From the NCBI RefSeq assembly GCF_000012325.1, contig NC_003910.7, positions 62,001 through 126,000 on the forward strand: a DNA stretch of 64,000 bases, read 5' to 3'. Source of the stretch: Colwellia psychrerythraea 34H (lineage in GTDB: Bacteria > Pseudomonadota > Gammaproteobacteria > Enterobacterales > Alteromonadaceae). The notes under the pieces were generated by a model. The model did no database searches. It had not been told where the DNA came from and worked only from the letters and a program-made list of their open reading frames with translations. Positions 37,529-47,085 of this stretch are shown piece after piece; position 1 is the first letter of the stretch; every line of letters begins with the position of its first letter. The translations under genes were made by a program, and so were the position numbers.

Positions 37529-38497
37529 TCATTTCAGTGCAGCTGTCTGATCAAGCGCTCTGAGTTCTGGCTGTTTTTTCCGATCTCCTAACTCTGAAAC
37601 AAGCATTCCAGCAAGAATTAATCCAGCACCGATCATGCCTTTTTCACCAAGCACTTCGTCCAAAAATACCCAAGCGGCAATGCAAGCGAAGACAGGCTCT
37701 GCAGCAAAGATAAGCGCTACTTTATGAGGTTTTAGTAATGTCTGACTTACTGATTGAGCCCAGAAAGCATAAGCGGTTCCCAAGATCCCTGATACTAAAA
37801 TGGCAAATATCATCAAAGGGGTAAACAGTTGTTGATACCAACTAACGGGCTCGGCATCCTGATAATAAAAAACAGGGTCAGGACCAATGAATATAGCTAT
37901 CGTACTGTAAATAGAGACTGCAAAAATTTGTACAATACTTAATGGGATGATGGGTAAGTTATCGACGAAGCGGTCAGTCATAATGATATGGCCAGCAAAA
38001 CCAAAGGCGCAGATCAACACCAGAATATCACCTTTATTAAATACTAACTTGTCTCCTATGGTTAACATATAGAGACCCGCTGTTGCGGTAACAACGCCTA
38101 TCCATACTGACTTAGGAACAACATTTCGAAAGATTAAAAAACCTAATACAGGAACAAGAGGCACACACAGACCGGTAATAAAACCAGCATTAGTCACTGT
38201 GGTAAAACGCATTCCTTCAGTCTGAGTATAAAAACCAATAAAGAGGAAAAAGCCCAGTAACATACCTGACCTTATTAAGAGGACATAATCGATAGGCTTA
38301 GAGTTACCTTTGTTTTTCTTTTGCACAAACCAAAGCAGAGGTAACATCGACAGTGTCGCCACAGCAAAGCGAATAGCATTGAAAGTATTCGTTGGCATCA
38401 CTTCAATCGCAAGATCAATTGGGACAAACTCTACCCCCCAAATAAAGCAGACGATAAGTAGCAAGATAGTTGCAATGCGAGGTGAGGTAACTGTCAT
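37529..38497 (-). CDS. EamA/DMT-family permease
   Basis: A 322-residue inner-membrane protein with ten predicted helices in two EamA repeats (FIWGVEFVPIDLAIEVMPTN in the first; SGILGTAYAFWAQS with AEPVFACIAAWVFLDEVLGE in the second). The family exports amino acids and other metabolites; no substrate can be assigned. It is monocistronic, with a hairpin after it and family A repeat A3 upstream. It is not rarD; the two permeases in the window are only distantly related. Confidence 0.85.
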   Translation of the reverse strand: MTVTSPRIATILLLIVCFIWGVEFVPIDLAIEVMPTNTFNAIRFAVATLSMLPLLWFVQKKNKGNSKPIDYVLLIRSGMLLGFFLFIGFYTQTEGMRFTTVTNAGFITGLCVPLVPVLGFLIFRNVVPKSVWIGVVTATAGLYMLTIGDKLVFNKGDILVLICAFGFAGHIIMTDRFVDNLPIIPLSIVQIFAVSIYSTIAIFIGPDPVFYYQDAEPVSWYQQLFTPLMIFAILVSGILGTAYAFWAQSVSQTLLKPHKVALIFAAEPVFACIAAWVFLDEVLGEKGMIGAGLILAGMLVSELGDRKKQPELRALDQTAALK

Positions 38498-38571
38498 AGA
38501 TAAGCTCTTTTTGCTCCTTATTTAGGAGCAGATAAATTGAGGACCGTATATTATACAAAAATAGCTACTTA

Positions 38572-38868
38572 TACCAAGTCCATTGAGTTATTTCCCACTC
38601 AGCGAGAATTAAAAGGCTTAAAGGCAAGGCATTGATTGAAGAGAATGGTTATTCAGGAAAATATACTCCTGCATTCTCTAATAAGCTGCATCTATGCAGC
38701 GTCCTTATCAAAATCAATAACACAGCATGTAAGCCTTTACTTTTTATTTGGTACTCGCCCTTGGGAGCTTGTCAGAAAAGCAATAAATGACTATACCAAC
38801 AAAAATTTTGCTTGTTATGACTCTTCTGACATAGCTCTGAGGTGGGAATAAATTTAATGGAATTGGTA
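38572..38868. repeat. Family A MITE-like element, copy A3 with internal insertion
   Basis: A 297-bp element bounded by TACCAAGTCCATTGAGTTATT and, inverted, TACCAATTCCATTAAATTTATT. After GAATGGTTATTC it carries about 48 extra bases that include CTGCATCTATGCAGCGTCC, resembling family B copy B3, before the family A sequence resumes. Its last base abuts the stop codon of the FAD oxidoreductase gene at 38869. Confidence 0.88.
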
Positions 38869-40281
38869 TTAACAAGTAAAGCCTAGGTTAAGCATATCTA
38901 AAAGTTTAAGCCATAACCCACGTTTCCCGCCATTAGCATCAGCTTTTTCTAGCGCCTTATGAGTCAGATATACGCCAATCCAACGAAGTGGCTCTGGTGC
39001 CCATGGTATTGGTTTTTTCTTTACAAATTGCATGTCGAGAATTTCACTTGGCTTATAGCCCAATAGTTCGATACCTATTCTGGCACCAAATCGAGAAGCG
39101 CCAACCCCCAAACCGGTGTAACCGATAGCCCATGCAACGCGTCCATCATAAGCAACGCCTGGCACCACACAAAAACGAGTAGAAGTTGCAATAATACCGC
39201 TCCAGCGATGGGTGAATTTAATCCCTTTAAGTTGAGGAAATGTTTCAAAGAATTCTTCAGACAATTGCGCAAAGCGTTCAGGAATGTCGGCATAACTCTG
39301 ATCTATGCCGTTGTTAAAGTAATAACGCACAGCGCCGCCGCCGCCCCAAGTAATACGATTATCTTTAGTGAAACGATAATAGTGGAACATGTTGGCATGA
39401 TTAGAGAGCGCATGACGTGACTTATGCCAGCCAATTGAATCTAACTGTTCTTGGCTTAATGGTTGAGTTGCTATTTGGTAATCCCATACCGGAATAATTG
39501 ACCGGCGTGCTTGACCTATGGGGTTACGGTAGGCATTGGTTGCCATCAATACTTTATCGCTGATAATCTTGACGTCAGAGCAGGTGACTTCCATTTTATC
39601 TTGGCCCAGTTTTTTAAGGCTTGTCAGTGGTGTTTCTTCATAAATACGTACGCCAAGCTCCAGAATTACGCGCTTTAATCCCCAACACAAACGGGCAGGG
39701 TCGACTACGCCATCTTGTCCTCCGCGATACCATAAACCCGCTAAATAGGTAGGTGAATTGACCTGCGCCTGCATTTCTTCTTGGTTAAACCAGACAACAT
39801 CTTCGCCTTGGGCTTTTTCAGACTCGTAGGTAGCACGCAGTGCATCTACTGATGCTTGGTCAGTTGCGACAGACGTTTCACCAACTTTTTCATAACGGGC
39901 ATCAATATTATAGTGTTCAAGTGTCTCAATAAATTCTTTTAGATTTTGTTGTCCCAATTGATGCAGTTTATCTGCCTCGCCAGGAAATTGATGATCGGTA
40001 TTGGTTTCTCCATGCGCTAAACTTGAACTTAAAAAACCACCGTTTCGCCCTGAAGCACCGTCAGATATTGTCGTTTTCTCGATCAAGATAATGTCGGCAT
40101 CGGGCTGGCGCTCTTTTGCTTGAAGGGCGCCCCATAAACCAGTAAAACCACCACCAACAATTAATAGCTCGCAGCTCGTATCTGCTGACAAGGCGGGTAA
40201 AGTTTCTGGTCGAATATCCTGATCATGCCAAAGGGGACAATATTTCGAATCTTTTAATGCATCAAGGTGCTGTTTCATCAT
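38869..40281 (-). CDS. FAD-dependent amine oxidoreductase (DAO/PuuB type)
   Basis: A 470-residue DAO-family flavoprotein. The FAD-binding motif is LLIVGGGFTGLWGALQAKE (about 38-56), with the second segment ISDGASGRNGGFLSSSLAHG and the C-terminal flavin-contact HRWSGIIATSTRF/AIGYTGLGVGAS. It is related to gamma-glutamylputrescine oxidase PuuB and to polyamine or amino-acid deaminases. It is the last gene of the cluster starting at 45631. Oxidising an amine to the aldehyde used by the neighbouring dehydrogenase is a reasonable inference; PuuA, the gamma-glutamylating enzyme, is not in the window. Confidence 0.85.
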   Translation of the reverse strand: MMKQHLDALKDSKYCPLWHDQDIRPETLPALSADTSCELLIVGGGFTGLWGALQAKERQPDADIILIEKTTISDGASGRNGGFLSSSLAHGETNTDHQFPGEADKLHQLGQQNLKEFIETLEHYNIDARYEKVGETSVATDQASVDALRATYESEKAQGEDVVWFNQEEMQAQVNSPTYLAGLWYRGGQDGVVDPARLCWGLKRVILELGVRIYEETPLTSLKKLGQDKMEVTCSDVKIISDKVLMATNAYRNPIGQARRSIIPVWDYQIATQPLSQEQLDSIGWHKSRHALSNHANMFHYYRFTKDNRITWGGGGAVRYYFNNGIDQSYADIPERFAQLSEEFFETFPQLKGIKFTHRWSGIIATSTRFCVVPGVAYDGRVAWAIGYTGLGVGASRFGARIGIELLGYKPSEILDMQFVKKKPIPWAPEPLRWIGVYLTHKALEKADANGGKRGLWLKLLDMLNLGFTC

Positions 40282-40337
40282 TCACTCTCATAAGAATTTT
40301 GTTATATTTTAGAGTCTGTACTTCACATTATTTGGTA

Positions 40338-41813
40338 TTATTTGAGATACCAGCCCCAAGGCTCACTACTGTTAAAGCGGGTAATTTGTTTGGTTTCAAG
40401 GTAGTTGTTTAATCCCCATTGACCTAGCTCTCTACCTATACCTGATTGTTTATAGCCACCCCATGGCGCTTCAACAAAGGTAGGTTGTGAACAGTTAACC
40501 CAAACAATTCCGGCACGAAAGGCTCTAGAAACGCGGTCACAACGATCTTCATCTTTAGACATTACTGCTGCTGCGAGTCCAAAACGTGAATCATTGGCTA
40601 AGCGGATAGCTTCGCTTTCAGACTGAAACGGCTTGATACAGACAACAGGTCCAAAGATTTCTTCATTCCAGACCCAGCTATTTTCATCAATATCGGTCAA
40701 TATTGTTGGTTCAAGATAATAGCCGACATCTAACCCTGGTGGTCGCTGACCGCCAGTCGCTATTGTGGCTCCATCGCTAACGCCACGCTCAATTGCAGCT
40801 AGTACCTTTTTGTATTGATCGCTATTAACAAGTGGTCCCAATAACACTCCATCTTGATCTCCTGGGCCGATAGTGATTTTTTTCGTTTCTTCAACCAAAC
40901 GCTCAAGTAAAGCAGGGTATATTTCTTTTGCGACTAAAACACGCGAGGTAGCTGAACAGACTTGGCCCTGGTTCCAGAATATGCCGAACATGATCCATTC
41001 TACGGCTTTTTCAATATCACTATCTTCAAAAATAACAAAAGGCGACTTTCCACCAAGCTCGAGGCTGATATTTTTGATATCTCTGGCGGCCGTAGCCATA
41101 ATTTTTGACCCTGTTGGTATCGAACCAGTAAAGGCTAACTTATCAACGTCAGGATGTTCTACTAAAGCCTGCCCGGCATCTTTACCTAAACCAGTCACTA
41201 TGTTTAACACACCAGCAGGTAGCTTTGCTTCATCAGCAATCTCTGCCAGCGCTAACGCTGTGAGCGGCGTTATTTCTGAGGGTTTTAGGATGATGGAACA
41301 ACCTGCCGCCAATGCTGGAGCAACTTTCCATGCAGCCATCAGCATGGGGAAATTCCAAGGAATGATAGCTCCCGCTACGCCAAGCGGCTCTTTTATTGCT
41401 TTTGAACTAAAGCCCGGCTCAGGTAATTCAATGACTTGCTCCGATGTATTATCAAGTTGTTCGGCTAAACCGGCATAAAATTCAAAGGTAGCGGCAGTAT
41501 CCTCAATATCCCATTTGGCTTCAGGATAGGGTTTGCCATTATCGAGTACTTCCAGCTTTGCTAACTCATCTAAACGTCTGATAATAATAGCCGCAATTTT
41601 TCTCAAATATACTGCGCGTTCAGCGCCACTTAAACGAGGCCATGGTCCTTGATCGAATGCTGTTCGAGCCGCTTTCACAGCGGCATCAATATCAACGCTG
41701 TTACCTGCTGGAATTTCAGCAATAACTGCTTCAGTAGCAGGGTTAATCACCGAAAATGTTTCACTCGTAGCCGGTGAAACCCATGTTCCATTGATATAAT
41801 GTTTATTATTCAT
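40338..41813 (-). CDS. NAD(P)-dependent aldehyde dehydrogenase
   Basis: A 491-residue class I aldehyde dehydrogenase, NNKHYINGTWVSP to the C-terminus. Cofactor-site PWNFPMLMAAWK, the catalytic Glu in SLELGGKSPFVIFED, and the catalytic Cys in FWNQGQVCSATSR are all intact. Closest in type to betaine/aminobutyraldehyde or PuuC-like enzymes. It sits between the bicupin and the FAD oxidoreductase, 56 nt from each neighbour, so it probably oxidises an aminoaldehyde made by the latter. Exact substrate unknown. Confidence 0.9.
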   Translation of the reverse strand: MNNKHYINGTWVSPATSETFSVINPATEAVIAEIPAGNSVDIDAAVKAARTAFDQGPWPRLSGAERAVYLRKIAAIIIRRLDELAKLEVLDNGKPYPEAKWDIEDTAATFEFYAGLAEQLDNTSEQVIELPEPGFSSKAIKEPLGVAGAIIPWNFPMLMAAWKVAPALAAGCSIILKPSEITPLTALALAEIADEAKLPAGVLNIVTGLGKDAGQALVEHPDVDKLAFTGSIPTGSKIMATAARDIKNISLELGGKSPFVIFEDSDIEKAVEWIMFGIFWNQGQVCSATSRVLVAKEIYPALLERLVEETKKITIGPGDQDGVLLGPLVNSDQYKKVLAAIERGVSDGATIATGGQRPPGLDVGYYLEPTILTDIDENSWVWNEEIFGPVVCIKPFQSESEAIRLANDSRFGLAAAVMSKDEDRCDRVSRAFRAGIVWVNCSQPTFVEAPWGGYKQSGIGRELGQWGLNNYLETKQITRFNSSEPWGWYLK

Positions 41814-41870
41814 TGTTGATATACACCTTGATGGCTAAATATTTTAAATATGTGATCAGTCCGGTTGGTA

Positions 41871-42653
41871 TTAGCTTGATTGCAAAATAGCATAAAATGT
41901 ATGCACGTCACCTATTGATCTCCAGCTGCATAAAGCTCCCTGCGGGACAAAAAAAGCATCGCCGGCGGTAAACACCTGCTCATCACCTTCTTGTTCAGTA
42001 ATGACGAGTGAACCAGATTGCAAATAAATGAACTCATTGCGAGGGAAGGGCTGCATTTCACTATTGAACGCTTCACTGTGCCAAGTACCGGCAATGAACT
42101 TGCCAGTATGATCTTTATAAGAAGGCAGATGTTTTTGCGCAGGCTCTTTTCCTTTGATGACAAAAGGTGTGTTCGTTGGTTCGATCTCCACCCCAGTACT
42201 ATCTTCAATGGCCATCTGGCTTGAGTTATTAACTTTAAGCTTAATGATGCCCTCAACAACCGGTGTTGTGGGAATGTCTTCTTTTGGGTGCTCTGAAATA
42301 ACGAAAAATTTGCGCAGATAACCTGTTTGATGCCACTGACAATCGTAACCTTTAGGAATAACAAAAGCTTCGCCTGCTTGCACTTTTTCCATCGTACCCG
42401 TTTTACTATTCTTTATCTCTACTTCACCCTCAAGTAAATACATAAATTCGTCGCAAGGCGAAGGAGCAGCGGCTTCAACCATTGTTGAGGTATCCCAGAC
42501 ACCAATATAAAGACCTAGATTGTCGTCTTCATAGTAAACATGAGTATGCTGAACTGGCAATTCGGATGCGAACATTTGGGGATCTAAGTCATCACAATCA
42601 TGACCAAAATCTTGAGGATTAGGACTTAATCTAATAATTTTTTGGTTCGACAT
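41871..42653 (-). CDS. Bicupin protein of unknown function
   Basis: A 260-residue protein made of two cupin domains (about 45-130 and 170-258). The motifs are degenerate: PSPCDEFMYLLEGEVEI with GEAFVIPKG in the first, FPRNEFIYLQSGSLVI with GDAFFVPQG in the second. Both domains lack the usual HxH metal-binding pair, having E-F in its place, as in the DUF861/Cupin_3 type. I chose ATG 42653 (MSNQKIIRL), since upstream ATGs lack a ribosome-binding site. It is co-transcribed with mmsA and may process an intermediate of the beta-alanine/polyamine route. Confidence 0.8.
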   Translation of the reverse strand: MSNQKIIRLSPNPQDFGHDCDDLDPQMFASELPVQHTHVYYEDDNLGLYIGVWDTSTMVEAAAPSPCDEFMYLLEGEVEIKNSKTGTMEKVQAGEAFVIPKGYDCQWHQTGYLRKFFVISEHPKEDIPTTPVVEGIIKLKVNNSSQMAIEDSTGVEIEPTNTPFVIKGKEPAQKHLPSYKDHTGKFIAGTWHSEAFNSEMQPFPRNEFIYLQSGSLVITEQEGDEQVFTAGDAFFVPQGALCSWRSIGDVHTFYAILQSS

Positions 42654-42754
42654 AGTTTGTGTTCTCATGTTTATGTATTTTGAAGGGCGGCGCTGAAATA
42701 TTGCGCCGCTCTTTGTTTTATAGTGCTTGAGCCAAGTTTCTTTTGCCAAATTAA

Positions 42755-44251
42755 CTAAGCAAATGCAAAACTTGCGCCTTCACGCACGCCACTTGAAGGC
42801 CAGCGTTGCGTGATGGTTTTACGTTTGGTATAAAAACGAACGCCATCTGGGCCATAAGCATGTAAGTCACCAAATAATGAGCGCTTCCAGCCCCCGAAAC
42901 TATGATAAGCAACAGGCACGGGTAGTGGCACATTAATGCCTACCATACCGACCTGAATGTTATCTGAGAAATAACGCGCTGCTTCTCCATCACGGGTAAA
43001 GATACAGGTACCATTGCCGTATTCATGGTCGTTAATTAACTGCATTGCTTCTTGCATGGTTTTAACGCGCATCACTTGTAATACCGGACCAAAGATTTCA
43101 GCAACGTAACTGTCCATGTCAGCAGTAACACCGTCAATTAAGGTGGCGCCAACGAAGAAGCCATTTTCATAACCTTCAACGTGTGGTTGGCGACCATCGA
43201 CAACAATGGTTGCTCCCTGATTTTGGGCGCTGGTGATATAGCCTTCGACTTTGTCTTTATGCGCTTGCGTAATGACCGGACCAAAATCATTACTGGCCTT
43301 GTCATGAGCGCCAACACTTAAGTTTTTCATCGCTTCTGTCATTTTCTCTACTAAGGCATCAGCCGCTTCATCACCGACAGCAACCGCAACAGATAACGCC
43401 ATGCAGCGCTCTCCTGATGAGCCAAAGGCAGCACCAAGTAGTTGATTGACCGCATTGTCCATGTCAGCGTCGGGCATAATGATGGCGTGATTTTTAGCGC
43501 CGCCCAGTGCCTGACAGCGTTTGCCATTGGCATTAGCGGTGGCGTAAATGTACTCAGCAATGGGTGTTGAGCCAACAAAACTCACTGCTTTAATGCGCTC
43601 GTCACTTAATAACACATCGACCGCTTCTTTATCACCGTTTACGACGTTCATTACGCCATCAGGTAAGCCTGCTTCTTTTAATAACTGGGCGATATACAAG
43701 GTTGAACTTGGGTCACGCTCTGATGGTTTTAAGATAAAACAATTACCGCACACGATTGCCAATGGGAACATCCACATAGGAACCATGGCAGGGAAGTTAA
43801 ACGGGGTAATACCGGCAACAACACCTAACGGTTGAAACTCACTCCAACAATCAATGTTTGGGCCAACGTTTTTGCTGTGCTCGCCTTTGAGTAACTCAGG
43901 TGCACCACAGGCGTACTCAACGTTTTCAATACCGCGTTGTAATTCACCGGCAGCATCGTGTGATATTTTTCCGTGCTCTTCACCAATGAGTCGACAGATA
44001 GTATCGGCATGTTGTTCTAATAATTCTTTGAAACGAAACATCACCCGTGCGCGCTTTATTGCCGGGGTATTACGCCATGCGGGGAAGGCTGTCTGAGCCG
44101 CTGAAATGGCCTGTTCAACCGTTTGCTTTGACGCTAAAGCGACTTTCTTTTCTGCAGCGCCGGTAGCAGGATTAAAGACTGCTTGTGTGCGCACATCATC
44201 ATTAACCATTTCACCATTGATTAAATGGCCTATTACATTTACTTCATTCAT
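42755..44251 (-). CDS. mmsA: CoA-acylating (methyl)malonate-semialdehyde dehydrogenase
   Basis: A 498-residue aldehyde dehydrogenase of the MmsA type, which makes acetyl-CoA or propionyl-CoA from malonate or methylmalonate semialdehyde. Diagnostic strings: GVVAGITPFNFPAMVPMWM, the catalytic Cys in SSGERCMALSVAV, and VPVPVAYHSFGGWKRS near the end. It follows an omega-amino acid aminotransferase by 42 nt. In this setting it should oxidise malonate semialdehyde from beta-alanine to acetyl-CoA and CO2, rather than serving valine degradation. Confidence 0.92.
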   Translation of the reverse strand: MNEVNVIGHLINGEMVNDDVRTQAVFNPATGAAEKKVALASKQTVEQAISAAQTAFPAWRNTPAIKRARVMFRFKELLEQHADTICRLIGEEHGKISHDAAGELQRGIENVEYACGAPELLKGEHSKNVGPNIDCWSEFQPLGVVAGITPFNFPAMVPMWMFPLAIVCGNCFILKPSERDPSSTLYIAQLLKEAGLPDGVMNVVNGDKEAVDVLLSDERIKAVSFVGSTPIAEYIYATANANGKRCQALGGAKNHAIIMPDADMDNAVNQLLGAAFGSSGERCMALSVAVAVGDEAADALVEKMTEAMKNLSVGAHDKASNDFGPVITQAHKDKVEGYITSAQNQGATIVVDGRQPHVEGYENGFFVGATLIDGVTADMDSYVAEIFGPVLQVMRVKTMQEAMQLINDHEYGNGTCIFTRDGEAARYFSDNIQVGMVGINVPLPVPVAYHSFGGWKRSLFGDLHAYGPDGVRFYTKRKTITQRWPSSGVREGASFAFA

Positions 44252-44293
44252 AAAATTCTCCGCATAGGGCTATAAAGCCCATTGTTAAATTGT

Positions 44294-45631
44294 TTACGCT
44301 ATTTCGTTAAAGGTTTCGCCCAGAGCACTGAGCAATGAATCTATTTCTTCGCGTTCACTGGTAAAGGGCAGACCAAGCTGGATAGTGGCGCCGCCGTAGC
44401 GAACATAAAATCCTTTCTGCCACATTTTCATCGCTATTTGATAAGGGCGTAATGCAGGCTCTCCTGGAACAGGGTCGATTGTAAAACCAGCGGCAAAACC
44501 ATAGCTGCGAATGTCAGTGACGTGTTTACAGCCTTTAAGGTTATGAACGGACTCTTCAAAATACGGACTATGGTCTTTAACACGTTCAATGAGTTTGTCT
44601 GTTTGCAAAATCTCTAAGGCGGCCAGTCCGGCTGCACAAGCAACAGGGTGAGCGGAGTAGGTATAACCGTGCGGGAATTCCACCATATACTCAGGGCCAC
44701 CTTGCTCCATAAAGGTCTCGTAGATTTCTTGCTTAGCAATCACTGCGCCCATCGGAATGGTGCCATTGGTCATCTGTTTAGCGATGTTAATAATATCTGG
44801 GGTGACGCCAAAGGCTTCTGCCCCGGTATTGGCACCCATGCGACCAAAAGCGCAAATCACTTCGTCAAAAATCAAAAGAATATTGTGCTGGTCACAAATC
44901 TCACGTAAACGGTTTAAGTAACCTACTGGCGGTGGTATCACACCAGCAGAGCCCGCCATAGGCTCAACAATCACAGCCGCAATATTTGAAGCGTCGTGCA
45001 GCGCCACTAAATCGAGTAATTCATTCGCTAGCTCAACGCCTGTTTGGGGTTGACCTTTAACAAATTTATTTTCATCTAACATGGTATGGCGTAAATGGTC
45101 AGCATCGACGGCAGGACCAAATAACGAACGGTTAGCGCCGATACCGCCAACTGAAATACCGCCAAAATTAACGCCGTGATAACCCAAACCGCGACCGATT
45201 AATTTAGTTTTGCTGGCCAAGCCTTTTTTTCGCCAATAGGCACGCGCCATTTTCAGTGAGGTTTCAGCGGCTTCTGAGCCAGAGCCAGTATAAAAAACGC
45301 GGTTTATCCCTTTGGGCATAAACTCAACAATTTTCTCGGCCAGTTGAAAGGCTTTCGGGTGACCAAATTGAAAAGCGGGTGCATAATCCAATTGTTTTAA
45401 TTGTTTACTCACCGCTTCGGTAATTTCCGGACGACTATGACCCGCGCCGCAGCACCAAAGGCCAGATAAACCATCAAAGATTTTTCGACCGTCGGCATCG
45501 GTGTAGTAATTGCCTTGGGCAGAAACGATGATGCGTGGGTCTTTTTTAAACTCACGGTTACCGGTAAACGCCATCCAGTGCGCATCAAGTTGTGCCTGAG
45601 TGATGCCATGTTTTGTTTGGTTATTGTTCAT
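44294..45631 (-). CDS. Omega-amino acid (beta-alanine):pyruvate aminotransferase
   Basis: A 445-residue class III PLP aminotransferase. The opening LDAHWMAFTGNREFKKDPR is typical of omega-amino acid:pyruvate aminotransferases. YTGSGSEAAETSLK binds the cofactor phosphate, the DE of LLIFDEVICAFGR holds the PLP ring, and the catalytic Lys is in NIAKQMTNG. Converts beta-alanine and pyruvate to malonate semialdehyde and alanine, the substrate of the adjacent MmsA. ATG 45631 has GAGGT upstream. It is the first gene of the operon and divergent from a LysR regulator, an arrangement like the Pseudomonas bauA-bauR pair. Confidence 0.9.
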   Translation of the reverse strand: MNNNQTKHGITQAQLDAHWMAFTGNREFKKDPRIIVSAQGNYYTDADGRKIFDGLSGLWCCGAGHSRPEITEAVSKQLKQLDYAPAFQFGHPKAFQLAEKIVEFMPKGINRVFYTGSGSEAAETSLKMARAYWRKKGLASKTKLIGRGLGYHGVNFGGISVGGIGANRSLFGPAVDADHLRHTMLDENKFVKGQPQTGVELANELLDLVALHDASNIAAVIVEPMAGSAGVIPPPVGYLNRLREICDQHNILLIFDEVICAFGRMGANTGAEAFGVTPDIINIAKQMTNGTIPMGAVIAKQEIYETFMEQGGPEYMVEFPHGYTYSAHPVACAAGLAALEILQTDKLIERVKDHSPYFEESVHNLKGCKHVTDIRSYGFAAGFTIDPVPGEPALRPYQIAMKMWQKGFYVRYGGATIQLGLPFTSEREEIDSLLSALGETFNEIA

Positions 45632-45751
45632 AGTTGACCTCAACATATCTAAGGTTAGAATTAAGTTGACTCTATTATCACCATCCTGTTAAATTCTTAA
45701 ATACATCTTTTTTTAACAATAGTTATGTGATTGGTTACTTATTGGGGCTTA

Positions 45752-46672
45752 ATGAATAATATAAAAAACATCTTACCTCACCGACTTGGTGATTCTCATA
45801 TTCGGATCTTGCGCATTTTTAAAGCCGTTATCGAATCTGGAGGGTTTGCTGCTGCAGAGGCCGAACTTAATATCAGTCGTCCTGCTATTAGTAACGCAAT
45901 GTCTGAATTAGAATCGCTATTGAACATGCGGCTGTGCCATCGCGGTAGAACGGGATTCTCTATTACCGAGCAAGGCGAACATGTTTATAACGCGACCTTG
46001 CAGCTATTAGGCAGCTTAGATACTTTCAAGTCGCAAATTAATGCCATCAATACCAAGCTGGTTGGAGATCTAAATATAGGTATTACCGATAATTTGGTTA
46101 CTAACCCACAAATGCGTATTACCAGATCGCTTAGTACTTTCAAACATCGTGCACCTGAAGTCATCTTTAATATTCAGATGATGCCACCTTACGACATTGA
46201 AAATGCAGTATTAGAAGGACAACTACATATTGGCGTGGTCCCCGATTTACGTGCGTTATCTGGGTTAAACTACCTTCCCTTATACAAAGAAAAGTCCTTA
46301 TTGTATTGCAGTGCTCAGCATCCACTATTCAACCAAGATCTCAATACGATTAGTGATTACGCCCTTGAAAAATATGACGCGGTATTACCCTGCTATCCTC
46401 AGCCAGCTGACATTAAACAACAACAAAAAAGATTTAAGGGCTCGGCAACCTCTACCGATAGAGAAGGCATTGCATTTCTCATTCTTACGGGGCGTTTTAT
46501 AGGTTTTTTACCCACTCATTTTGCCGAACGTTGGGTGGTACAAGATTTGTTGCGTGCCATTGAACCTCACAAACGTAACTTCTACACTAATTTTTCAGCT
46601 ATCACTCGAAAGGGCGCTCGCCCCAATTTAATAACTGAAGCTTATTTAGAAGAATTACAAAAAACAGCCTAG
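45752..46672 (+). CDS. LysR-family regulator of the adjacent aminotransferase operon
   Basis: A 306-residue LysR regulator with an N-terminal winged HTH (about 12-75; ILRIFKAVIESGGFAAAEAELNISRPAISNAMSELESLL) and a periplasmic-binding-protein-like effector domain. It is divergent from the beta-alanine aminotransferase gene with a 120-bp gap, the normal geometry for a LysR activator and its target. The ATG at 45752 is preceded by GGGG; the frame extends to a TTG at 45731, which is less likely. Confidence 0.88.
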   Translation: MNNIKNILPHRLGDSHIRILRIFKAVIESGGFAAAEAELNISRPAISNAMSELESLLNMRLCHRGRTGFSITEQGEHVYNATLQLLGSLDTFKSQINAINTKLVGDLNIGITDNLVTNPQMRITRSLSTFKHRAPEVIFNIQMMPPYDIENAVLEGQLHIGVVPDLRALSGLNYLPLYKEKSLLYCSAQHPLFNQDLNTISDYALEKYDAVLPCYPQPADIKQQQKRFKGSATSTDREGIAFLILTGRFIGFLPTHFAERWVVQDLLRAIEPHKRNFYTNFSAITRKGARPNLITEAYLEELQKTA

Positions 46673-47085
46673 TCAGCGCTAACCTTGATTTATCAATCAT
46701 GAATAATCATTGGTTTCAAATTTACACCGAGCTGTTAATGCCAGTAGTACCGAAATCGCGTTTAATGCAAAACTCTCTGGCTTTTATAAGTGCCAAGTTA
46801 CGAACTAGAGTGTTTTTTATTTTATTCAATAACGACTGATAAGTAACCAATGATATAACTAACGTTAAAAAAAATGGTATTTATTAAAACTTTAAGGGAG
46901 GCAATACTCTATCAAAGGGGGAAATATTGAGTCAACTGGAAATAGCCAAGTTAAATATGGCCTAAGCAAAGAACGACTCGATGCCCTCTTGATGCAGCCT
47001 ATAAAAAACAAACTTGGCATATCTGAACGTTTGATTTTTTATTTCGCTGGTTTAGTTAATCTGTGATGCAACGAAAGGATAAATA
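46673..47085. other. Intergenic region with no gene
   Basis: About 410 bp upstream of the PotF-like gene. I find no repeat copy, RNA motif or convincing ORF. A possible -35 (TTGATT near 47031) with a poor -10 lies before the ribosome-binding sequence AAAGGA of the next gene. Confidence 0.5.

Noticed and set aside
40873..41478. 201-codon ORF antisense to the aldehyde dehydrogenase gene
   Set aside because: It is the complement-strand shadow of a well-conserved gene and reads as a typical low-information antisense frame.
46699..46839. Possible 46-codon ORF (MNNHWFQIYTELL...) upstream of the PotF-like gene
   Set aside because: No Shine-Dalgarno sequence, no recognisable domain, and AT-rich sequence makes such frames likely by chance.
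47010..47040. Sigma-54-like TGGCAT...TTTG before the PotF-like gene
   Set aside because: The GG-to-GC spacing and the -12 GC dinucleotide do not match the consensus.
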